In this document: positions 1 to 6,520 of the stretch, in pieces
Numbering within the stretch: position 1 is the first letter of the stretch
How the letters are laid out: each line of letters begins with the position of its first letter
Source of the DNA: Rhodospirillum sp.
Lineage (GTDB): Bacteria; Pseudomonadota; Alphaproteobacteria; Dongiales; Dongiaceae
Direction of reading: 5' to 3'
Assembly (NCBI GenBank): GCA_013822765.1
Contig: PNKY01000012.1
Coordinates: forward strand, 1-48,837
DNA: 48,837 bases
Made by a program: the position numbers and the translations under genes
The notes under the pieces: generated by a model
Databases searched by the model: none
The model's input: the letters and a program-made list of their open reading frames with translations, nothing else
Told to the model about the DNA's origin: nothing

Positions 1-17
1 GAACCGCTCAGCCGACC

Positions 18-233
18 TTAGTCTTTCCATTTCTCAACCCACACGTTTGCCGGCCGCTGTCTACAGCTCCGACAGCGAAGCCGTTTCCTCAGACCGCGGA
101 TCGTCGTCTTCCCCATCACCTTGCCCTCTGAGAGCAGCGTAATCGGCATCAGCACGCGATCCCGGCCGCACACACAGTGAATGTGGACGACTTCGCGTGG
201 GCCGAGATCCGCGAAGGTCTTGTCGGCACGCAT
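18..233 (-). CDS. Small hypothetical protein with a possible zinc-binding Cys pair set
   Basis: A 71-residue protein that I do not recognise as a named family. It has a Cys-x-Cys-Gly knuckle near residue 22 (CVCGRDR) and a second Cys-x-x-Cys pair near residue 55 (CRSC) inside an Arg-rich stretch. This layout fits a small zinc-ribbon fold; metal binding is inferred. The ATG at 233 is chosen because it shares one base with the stop of the upstream gene (TGATG) and follows a GGTGAG ribosome-binding site. A GTG one codon earlier is the alternative. The overlap implies translational coupling with the gene at 233-445. Confidence 0.6.
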   Translation of the reverse strand: MRADKTFADLGPREVVHIHCVCGRDRVLMPITLLSEGKVMGKTTIRGLRKRLRCRSCRQRPANVWVEKWKD

Positions 234-445
234 CACTCACCAGGCGTAGAGTGAGGCGGATCTGGCGGCCGTTTGACGATGAGCCACCGCGTCAGCCGCA
301 TCCGCTCCACGATGGCCGTTGCAATCCACTGCGGCAGGCGCCGATCGAACTTTGGACCCAGGTGCCGGCGCAGCACCTCCTTGGCGGCCCAGGCGATCGG
401 CCATTCGGGCGTCTCAGGGTCGGGCGTGGGGTCGGTATCGGGCAT
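233..445 (-). CDS. Small hypothetical protein
   Basis: A protein of about 70 residues with no family I recognise. It has a Pro- and Asp-rich N terminus, then a mixed helical part with a Trp-rich, basic C-terminal half. Its stop overlaps the start of the next gene by one base, so the two form a small operon. The start is uncertain: an ATG at 445 is used here, and a TTG at 481 would add 12 residues. Neither has a strong ribosome-binding site. Confidence 0.45.
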   Translation of the reverse strand: MPDTDPTPDPETPEWPIAWAAKEVLRRHLGPKFDRRLPQWIATAIVERMRLTRWLIVKRPPDPPHSTPGE

Positions 446-688
446 GTGCCCATATGAGAACAAGACGGGAACACGGCGCAAGCGACTGGCGGTAGCAGCG
501 CGCCAAGAAGCGCCTTTGGCAGATCCGGGCTAGAATCCCTCCGTCCGCCGAACATCGAATAAACACTTCGGCATGTATTTCACAGTAAATCGATGTGCAT
601 GGGAAGGAATGTGGGAGAGGCGGATAAAGGCCTTCTCTAATTGACGAATCTTGTAATTAGTTCAATGTATTAGACGAATACACGCTGG

Positions 689-779
689 CGGAGAGAGGGG
701 GATTCGAACCCCCGATAGGGCTTTAAGGCCCTATAACGGTTTAGCAAACCGCCGCCTTCAGCCGCTCGGCCACCTCTCC
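689..779 (-). tRNA. tRNA-Ser (anticodon GCT)
   Basis: Read on the minus strand, the acceptor arm GGAGAGG (from 779) pairs with TCTCTCC (690-696), ending in one G-T wobble. The anticodon loop is in the stem-loop CGGTTTGCTAAACCG with anticodon GCT, which reads AGC/AGT serine codons. A long variable arm, typical of class II serine tRNAs, is formed by TATAGGGC and GCCCTAT. The T arm is GGGGGTTCGAATCCCCC. The discriminator is G at 689, and a CCA end is encoded at 688-686. A weak hairpin (666-682) lies just downstream. Confidence 0.96.
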
Positions 780-817
780 GCCGTGAGCGACTTGCGCCAC
801 GGCGTATGCGCGCCCCC

Positions 818-846
818 TCCTTAAGGGCGGGGCGGCCGAATGTCAA
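818..846 (-). promoter_or_regulatory. Probable sigma-70 promoter of tRNA-Ser
   Basis: On the minus strand a perfect -35 TTGACA (846-841) is followed by a 17-bp GC-rich spacer and TAAGGA (823-818). Transcription would start near 811, about 30 bases ahead of the mature tRNA 5' end at 779. The call rests on the consensus match and position only. Confidence 0.55.
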
Positions 847-880
847 ACCCGCTGGCGGAACTGTGGGTTAGCGCGGCCGG

Positions 881-1159
881 TCAGGCCGTTTCCAGGAACC
901 GCACGCCGACGAAGGTGCCGCGCGCCCAGCACAGGCCGCAGCGCCGGGCCGGCGTCCCCGCCAGCTGCAGCTCGAACTCGTGCGGCAGCAATTGCTGGGT
1001 CATGATGTCGAGGCGGGCGCCGTCCGCCGTCATGTCCCGGATGCGGCAATCCAGCGTGCTCTTGCGGTCGTTGAAAACGATGCGCGCGCCTTTGATGACC
1101 GTCCGCCGGACTTGCTCGCGGCGGTTGGATGAGGCGGCGTCGAGTGCCATCGTGCTCAT
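881..1159 (-). CDS. PilZ domain protein
   Basis: A 92-residue protein that looks like a single PilZ domain, a family that often binds cyclic di-GMP. The sequence shows a basic N-terminal motif (NRREQVRRTV) followed by DCRIRDMTADGARLD, matching the usual RxxxR and (D/N)xSxxG layout, with Thr-Ala-Asp at the second motif in place of Ser. The C terminus ends in GVRFLE, typical of the last PilZ strand. The start at 1159 is preferred because AAGAGGG lies at good spacing upstream; in-frame extension to 1213 would only add a Gly/Glu-rich leader. Cyclic di-GMP binding is inferred. Confidence 0.75.
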   Translation of the reverse strand: MSTMALDAASSNRREQVRRTVIKGARIVFNDRKSTLDCRIRDMTADGARLDIMTQQLLPHEFELQLAGTPARRCGLCWARGTFVGVRFLETA

Positions 1160-1322
1160 GGTCGTGCCCTCTTGTTCCCCAGTCTCGGCGCTTTGCTTCG
1201 CAGCGCCTTCCACTTCGTTTCTTGGTTGACCAATGCAATTGCCGTTGCCTCAAATCTTAGTTTAACGAGAGATGAATCCCGCCCATTTCCTTATGGTTAA
1301 CTACAGAACAGGGTGAGTCGCT

Positions 1323-1703
1323 TTGCGTTTTCAGGCCCGAATCACGGGGTTTTTCAAGGCCTTCGTTGTCGCCGCTGTTGTCTTCTGTGCGCCGCCGCCG
1401 ACGCAGGCTGCCAGCCCGGAGGCGGAGATCGACCACCTGCTGAATTTCATCGCCGGCTCGCCCTGCGTCTTCATCCGCAATGGCGTCGCCTATGACGGCG
1501 CGCAGGCAGCGGACCACATCAAGGACAAGTACGAGCACTACCGCGAGGAGATCGGCAGCGCCGAGGACTTCATCGCGCTCGCGGCCAGCAAGAGCGCGAT
1601 GAGCGGCAAGCCCTATCTCGTGCGGTGCGACGCCGCCGAAATGCCCGCCGCAGAGTGGCTCACGCAGGAGCTGGGCGCGTTCCGCCAGCGCTCCGGCTCA
1701 TAG
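1323..1703 (+). CDS. DUF5329 (YfeK-like) exported protein
   Basis: A 126-residue protein with a signal peptide (hydrophobic stretch about residues 11-22, Ala-x-Ala-type cleavage near 28). The mature part matches the DUF5329/YfeK pattern: EIDHLLNFIAGSPCVFIRNG, then YDGAQAADHIKDKY, then a Ser/Lys segment ending in PYLVRC. Two cysteines (in SPCVF and LVRC) are likely to form a periplasmic disulfide. The function of the family is unknown. The only start in frame before the signal peptide is a TTG at 1323, preceded by GGGTGAG. The last six bases overlap the end of the convergent LysR gene. Confidence 0.75.
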   Translation: MRFQARITGFFKAFVVAAVVFCAPPPTQAASPEAEIDHLLNFIAGSPCVFIRNGVAYDGAQAADHIKDKYEHYREEIGSAEDFIALAASKSAMSGKPYLVRCDAAEMPAAEWLTQELGAFRQRSGS

Positions 1704-2708
1704 CATATCCTCGTCCGGCTGCGGTCCTGCGCCGTGGCGCTTGCGCCGGCGCGCGCTGCGCCGCTTGGCGAGCGTGTCACTGGCGGCGCTCTCCGGCACG
1801 CCGGTGCGCGCGACCTCCTGCAGGATCCACTGCCGGAACGCCTTGATCAACGGCTCCTCCGAGCGGCGCGGCGCGTGCACCAGGTGATAGGCGAATTGCG
1901 ACGGGCCCTTGAGGGCGATGCTGAACGGCCGCACCAGGCGACGCGCGGCAAGATCGTCCGCCACCAGCGTGGAATCGCCGAGCGCGACGCCGTGCCCGTC
2001 GAGCGCCGCCTGCAGCGCCAGCGAGGTCTGGCTGAGATGCAGGCCGCGCATCGCATCGACCTCCGGCGCGCCGGCCGCACGCAGCCACATCGCCCAGTTC
2101 GGCCAGGTCGCCCACTGCGCATCCCACTCGATGTGGATCAGCGTGTGATGCTTGAGGTCGCGCGGCTCCCGCAGCGGATGCCGGCCCTTGAGCAGGGTCG
2201 GGCTGCACACCGGGAACACGCTCTCCTCGAACAAGCGTTCCACAATGAGTCCCGGATAGTCGCCGGTGCCGAAGCGGATCGCGATGTCGACGCCGTCTTC
2301 GGCGAAATCCACCAGGCGCTGCGAGACGTCGATGCGCACGTCCACTTCCGGATGCTGCGCCAGGAACCCGTCGAGCCGCGGCACCAGCCACTTCGCCGCC
2401 AGCGACGGCGAGGTCGTCACCATCAGCTTCGGCCGCCCGTCCACTGCGCGCAGCCGCTGCACCGCGCGCCCGATCGTGCCCAGCCCCTCGGCAACCGCGC
2501 GCGACAGGATTTCGCCCGCGGGCGTGAGGCGCACAACCCGGCTCGAACGCTCGAACAGGCGGACGGTCAGGTCGAGTTCCAATTCGCGGATGGCGTGGCT
2601 GACCGCAGCCGGCGTCACGTTCAGCTCCGCCGCCGCCCGGGTGAAGCTGAGGTGCCGCGCCGCCGCTTCGAAGCCGCGCAGGGCGGCCAGGTTGACCGGT
2701 CTCGTCAT
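1698..2708 (-). CDS. LysR-family transcriptional regulator (GcvA-like)
   Basis: A 336-residue LysR regulator. Residues 5-65 form the winged helix-turn-helix (LRGFEAAARHLSFTRAAAEL, then VTPAAVSHAIRELE). The rest is a periplasmic-binding-type effector domain opening with PKLMVTTSPSLAAKWLVPRL, a pattern of the GcvA/AmpR-like branch. A basic tail (KRRSARRRKRHG) makes it about 30 residues longer than usual. It is divergent from the DUF1127 gene at 2824, and the shared spacer carries repeated TCAAATC sites, so autoregulation and control of that neighbour are plausible. The effector is not predictable from sequence. Confidence 0.9.
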   Translation of the reverse strand: MTRPVNLAALRGFEAAARHLSFTRAAAELNVTPAAVSHAIRELELDLTVRLFERSSRVVRLTPAGEILSRAVAEGLGTIGRAVQRLRAVDGRPKLMVTTSPSLAAKWLVPRLDGFLAQHPEVDVRIDVSQRLVDFAEDGVDIAIRFGTGDYPGLIVERLFEESVFPVCSPTLLKGRHPLREPRDLKHHTLIHIEWDAQWATWPNWAMWLRAAGAPEVDAMRGLHLSQTSLALQAALDGHGVALGDSTLVADDLAARRLVRPFSIALKGPSQFAYHLVHAPRRSEEPLIKAFRQWILQEVARTGVPESAASDTLAKRRSARRRKRHGAGPQPDEDML

Positions 2709-2716
2709 GGCGTCAT

Positions 2717-2813
2717 CTTCAAATCTGGCTCATCATCCCGTCAAGCCGAATTCGTTTGATAAGCCATAATCCTTGGCCTCAAATCATATCCGAGAGCTGA
2801 ATCTGATTTGAAG
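2717..2813. promoter_or_regulatory. Candidate LysR operator region with TCAAATC half-sites
   Basis: The divergent spacer holds CTTCAAATC at 2717-2725, TCAAATCA at 2779-2786 and the inverted TGATTTGAAG at 2804-2813. The last two form an 8-bp inverted repeat with 17 bases between arms. The outer pair is a perfect 9-bp inverted repeat. Multiple half-sites between a LysR gene and its divergent neighbour is the usual arrangement for this family. Confidence 0.45.
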
Positions 2814-2823
2814 AAAGCGTTCC

Positions 2824-3078
2824 ATGTCCGACCTCACCACCGCCTGGTCCGCCGTCCCGCGGAGTCTGCGGGAGCAGGATCGGAGCGCACTCCGCTCCGG
2901 AGGGCGCGATCTTGTCCGCGTCGTTGCTCGTCTGATGTCGTGGTTCTGGGTGCAGTGGCGCCGCCGCGAGATCATCCGGGTCCTGAACAAGGTGGACGAC
3001 CGCCTGCTGCAAGACGCCGGCATCGAGCGCGGCGATATCGAAGAGATCGTCGACACGCTCGTCGCGCGCTGGCGGTAA
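2824..3078 (+). CDS. DUF1127 domain protein
   Basis: An 84-residue protein with a C-terminal DUF1127 (YjiS-like) domain: WFWVQWRRREIIRVLNKVDD, then RLLQDAGIERGDIEEIVD. Small DUF1127 proteins in alphaproteobacteria have been linked to RNA and phosphate or carbon regulation; the role of this one is unknown. It has an N-terminal extension of about 35 residues. It lies opposite the LysR gene, and a strong terminator follows at 3111, so it is transcribed alone. Confidence 0.8.
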   Translation: MSDLTTAWSAVPRSLREQDRSALRSGGRDLVRVVARLMSWFWVQWRRREIIRVLNKVDDRLLQDAGIERGDIEEIVDTLVARWR

Positions 3079-3110
3079 GCAACTGAAGTCTGCCTGAAGA
3101 GCCCCCTTCC

Positions 3111-3147
3111 CGGCCGATGCATGCAAATGTATCGGCCGTCTTTTTTT
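3111..3147 (+). terminator. Rho-independent terminator
   Basis: CGGCCGATGCA and TGTATCGGCCG form an 11-bp stem (one G-T pair) with a six-base loop, followed by TC and seven T residues. It ends the DUF1127 transcript. Confidence 0.9.
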
Positions 3148-3170
3148 GTGCGCGATCACGCAGTCGATCC

Positions 3171-3252
3171 GCTCCCCCAACTTTGGGGAGGTTAGGGAGG
3201 CGGAAGCCGCGCCTCCGTGGTCGATAGCCTTCGCTTGCTTCCCCCACCTCGG
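3171..3252. repeat. Dispersed intergenic repeat, family 2, copy 1
   Basis: About 80 bases made of short palindromic C/G-rich arms (CTCCCCCAACTTTGGGGAGG at the left, CTTCCCCCACCTCGG at the right). In reverse orientation it aligns with 43099-43182: both have GAGGTGGGGGAAGC, then (A/G)AGCGA, a variable middle, CGGCTTCC, CCTCCC and a closing GGGGGAG palindrome. An extra arm (GCCCAATTTGGGGGAGG) continues to about 3275. It contains no coding region. Confidence 0.7.
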
Positions 3253-3302
3253 TCCTCGCCCAATTTGGGGGAGGAGGAACTGAGTGTGGGAAGCAGCAGC
3301 AA

Positions 3303-3998
3303 CTAACGCCGCTCGTACTGCGTCCTGCCGAACAGGATCTCGCGCTGGCGGTCGGTGAAGGGCTTCTGCTTGTCGACGCGGTCGGAGAGGATCTTCAGCG
3401 CGCGCTCGACCGCGGGGCGCTTCTCGATTGCGCCGAGCCAACGCTGCACATTGGGATAGTCGGACAAGGTCACGCCCTGCTTGTCCCAGTAGCGCAGCCA
3501 GGGGAAGGTCGCGATGTCGGCGATGCCGTAGTCGCCGGCCAGATATTCCGCTTCGCCGAGCCGGCGGTCCACCACGCCATAGAGCCGCTTGGCCTCGTTG
3601 GTGTAGCGCTCGACCGCGTACGGGATCTGCTCCGGCGCATAGGTGCGGAAGTGGTGCGTCTGCCCCAGCATCGGACCGATGCCGCCCATCTGGAACATCA
3701 GCCATTGCACCGCGTGGTAGCGCGCATTGCCCTTGGGCGCCAGCAGCTTGCCGGTCTTCTCCGCGAGATAGAGGAGGATCGCGCCGGATTCGAACAGCGC
3801 CAGCGGCTGGCCCTTCGGCCCATCGTGATCGACGATCGCGGGGATGCGGTTGTTGGGGCTGATCTTCAGGAATTCCGGCTTGAACTGGTCGCCCTCGCCG
3901 ATGTCCACCGCATGCACGGTGTACGGCAGGCCGAGCTCCTCCAGCGCGATGTGGATCTTGTGCCCGTTCGGGGTTGGCCAGGTGTAGAGATCGATCAT
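3303..3998 (-). CDS. Glutathione S-transferase, YfcG/YghU-like
   Basis: A 231-residue cytosolic GST. The N-terminal thioredoxin-like domain begins MIDLYTWPTPNGHKIHIALE and contains NNRIPAIVDHDG with the cis-Pro, then LFESGAILLYLAE, the glutathione-binding E-S pair. The helical C-terminal domain runs from about residue 95 (QWLMFQMGGIGPMLGQ). The TPNG loop, with Thr or Asn in place of a catalytic Ser or Cys, is characteristic of the YfcG/YghU (Nu-class) group, which acts on disulfides and peroxides. Eleven bases separate it from the upstream paralogue, so both are on one transcript. Confidence 0.9.
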   Translation of the reverse strand: MIDLYTWPTPNGHKIHIALEELGLPYTVHAVDIGEGDQFKPEFLKISPNNRIPAIVDHDGPKGQPLALFESGAILLYLAEKTGKLLAPKGNARYHAVQWLMFQMGGIGPMLGQTHHFRTYAPEQIPYAVERYTNEAKRLYGVVDRRLGEAEYLAGDYGIADIATFPWLRYWDKQGVTLSDYPNVQRWLGAIEKRPAVERALKILSDRVDKQKPFTDRQREILFGRTQYERR

Positions 3999-4008
3999 CG
4001 CGCCGCCC

Positions 4009-4632
4009 TCACGCGTCCAGCACGCGCAGCGCGCGCTTCACGGTCGGCCGCTCGCCGATCTTCTTGATCCACGCCTTGACGTGCGGGAAGTCGTCGGGGT
4101 TCTGGTCGTAGGCGCTGGGGTTCTTGGTCCACGGCCAGGTCGCGATGTCCGCGATCGAGAATTCGTCGCCGCCGAGATAGGCACTCTTGCCGAGCCGCTT
4201 GTCCATCACCGCGTAGAGCCGTCCGACCTCGCGCGTGTAGCGGTCGATCGCATAGGGGATGCGCTCCGGCGCCGAGCTCTTGAAGTGATAGCACTGGCCG
4301 AACATCGGCCCGACATTGCCCATCTGGAACATCAGCCATTCCAGCACGCGGGCTCGCGGCTCGTCCGCCATGGGCAGGAACTTGCCGCTCTTCTCCGCCA
4401 GATAGAACAGGATCGCGCCGGATTCGAAGATGGTGACCGGCCCGCCGTCGGGCCCATCCTGGTCCACGATCGCCGGGATCTTGCTGTTGGGATTGATCTT
4501 CACGTACTCGGGGCTGAATTGCTCGCGGGCGCCGATATTCACCTTGTGCAGGCGGTACGGCAGGCCGGTCTCCGCCAGCATGATGTGGATCTTGTGCCCA
4601 TTGGGCGTGCCCCAGGTGTAGAGATCGATCAT
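4009..4632 (-). CDS. Glutathione S-transferase, YfcG-like (paralogue)
   Basis: A 207-residue GST closely similar to its downstream neighbour: it begins MIDLYTWGTPNGHKIHIMLA, has NSKIPAIVDQDG and IFESGAILFYLAE, and QWLMF is replaced by EWLMFQMGNVGPMFGQ. The ATG at 4632 gives the family's standard N terminus; a TTG at 4668 would add 12 residues without a good ribosome-binding site. The pair is probably a local tandem duplication. A glutathione-dependent disulfide or peroxide reductase role is inferred from the group. Confidence 0.88.
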   Translation of the reverse strand: MIDLYTWGTPNGHKIHIMLAETGLPYRLHKVNIGAREQFSPEYVKINPNSKIPAIVDQDGPDGGPVTIFESGAILFYLAEKSGKFLPMADEPRARVLEWLMFQMGNVGPMFGQCYHFKSSAPERIPYAIDRYTREVGRLYAVMDKRLGKSAYLGGDEFSIADIATWPWTKNPSAYDQNPDDFPHVKAWIKKIGERPTVKRALRVLDA

Positions 4633-4722
4633 CCGGCTTTCATCCGCCCCGCATTTGCGGGCAGTCAAGAGGATTTCCCTTGAGCTGGCAAGGGCGCATG
4701 CCGATCATGCGCGCCCTGGATT

Positions 4723-4761
4723 GTTTTCCGCCGAAGTGGATGCCGGTTCGGCGCAGAAAAC
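4723..4761. repeat. Intergenic palindromic element (GAAGTGGAT/CCGGTTCGGCG type)
   Basis: GTTTT and CGCCGAA (4723-4735) pair with TTCGGCG and AAAAC (4747-4761) around GTGGATGCCGG. The layout GAAGTGGATnCCGGTTCG followed by AAAACGCG resembles a short repeat I know as common between genes in Rhizobiales genomes. It sits between the GST operon and the thioesterase gene. Confidence 0.5.
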
Positions 4762-4792
4762 GCGACCACTCAAAGAGTAAGGTGAACCGGGC

Positions 4793-5203
4793 ATGAATGA
4801 CATCGATTGGCAACGGCCGCCCAGCGGCTATTCCGAGCTCCTTGGCTACCGCTTCACGAAGCGCGACACCGACTTTTGCGAGGTGGAGCTCATCGTCGAG
4901 CACAAACACTTGAACCGCCTCAACGTCCCGCATGGCGGCGCGCTCGCCACGCTGATCGATACCGCCGCGGGCGCCGCGGTCGGGTTCGCGCAAGGACCGG
5001 ACAAGCTGCTGCCGGCGGTCACCCTTTCGCTGTCGATCCAATTTCTGGGTCAGGCAAAGGTCGGCGACGTTTTGACCGCAACCGCCCGTCGGATCGGCGG
5101 TGGCCGCACCATTGCCTATGGCACCGCAGAGATCAAAAACCAGGACGGCCGCGCCATCGCGCGCGGTGACGGAACCTTTCGCTACGTCACGCCGCGCACC
5201 TGA
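4793..5203 (+). CDS. PaaI-family acyl-CoA thioesterase (hotdog fold)
   Basis: A 136-residue hotdog-fold protein. LNVPHGGALATLIDTAAGAA is the family's active-site helix, with HGG and the acidic Asp. SLSIQFLGQAKVGDVLTATA and GRRT-like GGGRTIAYGTAEI follow as the central strands. PaaI-type enzymes hydrolyse thioesters of aryl- or acyl-CoA; the substrate here is not evident. The gene is single, with AAGGTG ahead of the ATG, and ends 13 bases from the convergent gene at 5217. Confidence 0.88.
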   Translation: MNDIDWQRPPSGYSELLGYRFTKRDTDFCEVELIVEHKHLNRLNVPHGGALATLIDTAAGAAVGFAQGPDKLLPAVTLSLSIQFLGQAKVGDVLTATARRIGGGRTIAYGTAEIKNQDGRAIARGDGTFRYVTPRT

Positions 5204-5216
5204 AAGCGGCGGGGCC

Positions 5217-5621
5217 TTAAGCGGGCCGCGCCGCTGTGTCGCGCGCCGCGACGGCGTCGAGACGTTCCTTCGGTCCCGGCCTGCCCAGGCCCAAGCGCGC
5301 ATATTCCGCGGTCAGGCGACCGGTCAGGGCGAGCCAGCACATCCTGAGATCAGACACCGCCCCATAGAACGGGTTGACCCGGATCAACGGCCGATTGTGC
5401 TCGATCAGATGATGAGAGCCCACGGCCATCACGACGCCAAGTCCGATGCCGCCGGCCATGAACCAGAGAAATTCCATCCAGACCGCCAGCACTGTCCCGC
5501 CGATTCCTGTCAGAGTCGCCAGATAGTGCATCCCTCTAGTCGCTGGATTGCGATGTGCATCCAGATAGGCGACCCAGAAATCGCGATAGGGCATCCGCAG
5601 GCCTTCTCGCAGCTCTTTCAT
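5217..5621 (-). CDS. Mpo1/DUF962-like membrane protein
   Basis: A 134-residue membrane protein. YLDAHRNPATRGMHYLATLTG matches the DUF962 signature (Y-x-x-x-H-x-x-P-x-x-R-x-x-H), and a second pair of histidines sits in SHHLIEHNRP. Two hydrophobic segments (about 36-54 and 55-72) lie between them. The yeast member Mpo1 is an iron-dependent dioxygenase in fatty acid alpha-oxidation, and the four conserved His residues would be its metal ligands. That activity is inferred here. The ATG at 5621 follows GGTGAAGTG; a GTG one codon earlier is possible. Confidence 0.75.
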   Translation of the reverse strand: MKELREGLRMPYRDFWVAYLDAHRNPATRGMHYLATLTGIGGTVLAVWMEFLWFMAGGIGLGVVMAVGSHHLIEHNRPLIRVNPFYGAVSDLRMCWLALTGRLTAEYARLGLGRPGPKERLDAVAARDTAARPA

Positions 5622-5740
5622 CACTTCACCGTCCCTTCCCGATGGCGGGGAGCCATCGACCCGACGTTTACTTTAACTCCGAGTTGCCGCTTCGTCCAAT
5701 CCCGAACTATCAAAAGACAGGGATTCCAAATATTTCGCGC

Positions 5741-6517
5741 TCAATTGCCTGGAAACTTCGGAGTTCGACGGTCGAGGAAAGCAGCAATTCCCTCCCGGTA
5801 ATCCGCCGTTTCCACCGCCTCGTACGAGCGCTGGACATCGGCGGCATCGAGCGCCTGCAGCACGTCGAAAGCCCGCCGCGTGAAGTACTTGTGGTGGTGG
5901 TGAGAGACCGGCGAACCGGTCAGGATTCGGCCTACCGTCGCGCTCAAGTCGCCCTCGAGATCGGTCGCGATCCGTGAGAGCAGACCGTGCCGTTCCGCCC
6001 AGGCCGCGTCGTGCAACTGCCCCTCCAGCAGCAGCGCAAGCATGGTCGGGCGGCCCAGCATTTGAGTCAAAATGGCGAGCTCGGGAAAGGGCATCGCAAC
6101 GCCAACCTTCTGGATCGGGATGCCGAAGCGGCTGTCCGCTGTGCCGAGCCTGAGGTCGCACATCAGCGCAATCTCCAGCCCGCCGCCGACACACAGCCCC
6201 TCGATTGCCGCGATGGTCGGATGGCGGCAGTCGCGGATTGCGCTCAGCGCCGCGATCATCTGCTTGCCATAAGCTTCCGCCTGATCGGCGGTGGCTCGCA
6301 ATGCGGGGAACTCGGAGAGATCGGCGCCGGCCGCGAAATTGGCCCCGGTGCCACGCACAACAACGCAGCGCAGTGCGTCCTCCCGCTCCAGCAGCTTGAA
6401 CGCCTGCTCGAGGTCGCGCCACATGCCGAGCGTCAAGGCATTGCGCTTGTCCGGCCGGTTCAGCCGGACGGTCGCGAGCGTGTCGGTCTGGGCGCGCTCG
6501 ATCAGGACGGCTGTCAC
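5741..6517 (-). CDS. Enoyl-CoA hydratase/isomerase family protein
   Basis: A 258-residue crotonase-fold protein. VRLNRPDKRNALTLGMW opens the fold, GANFAAGADLSEF and EGLCVGGGLEIALMCDLRL are the two oxyanion-hole segments, and FGIPIQKVGVAMP follows. The usual catalytic Glu positions are not clear by eye, so hydratase or isomerase activity cannot be fixed. The start is GTG at 6517, three bases after the stop of the patatin gene, so the two are cotranscribed. This suggests linked lipid release and acyl-CoA processing. Confidence 0.88.
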   Translation of the reverse strand: MTAVLIERAQTDTLATVRLNRPDKRNALTLGMWRDLEQAFKLLEREDALRCVVVRGTGANFAAGADLSEFPALRATADQAEAYGKQMIAALSAIRDCRHPTIAAIEGLCVGGGLEIALMCDLRLGTADSRFGIPIQKVGVAMPFPELAILTQMLGRPTMLALLLEGQLHDAAWAERHGLLSRIATDLEGDLSATVGRILTGSPVSHHHHKYFTRRAFDVLQALDAADVQRSYEAVETADYREGIAAFLDRRTPKFPGN

Positions 6518-6520
6518 GGC

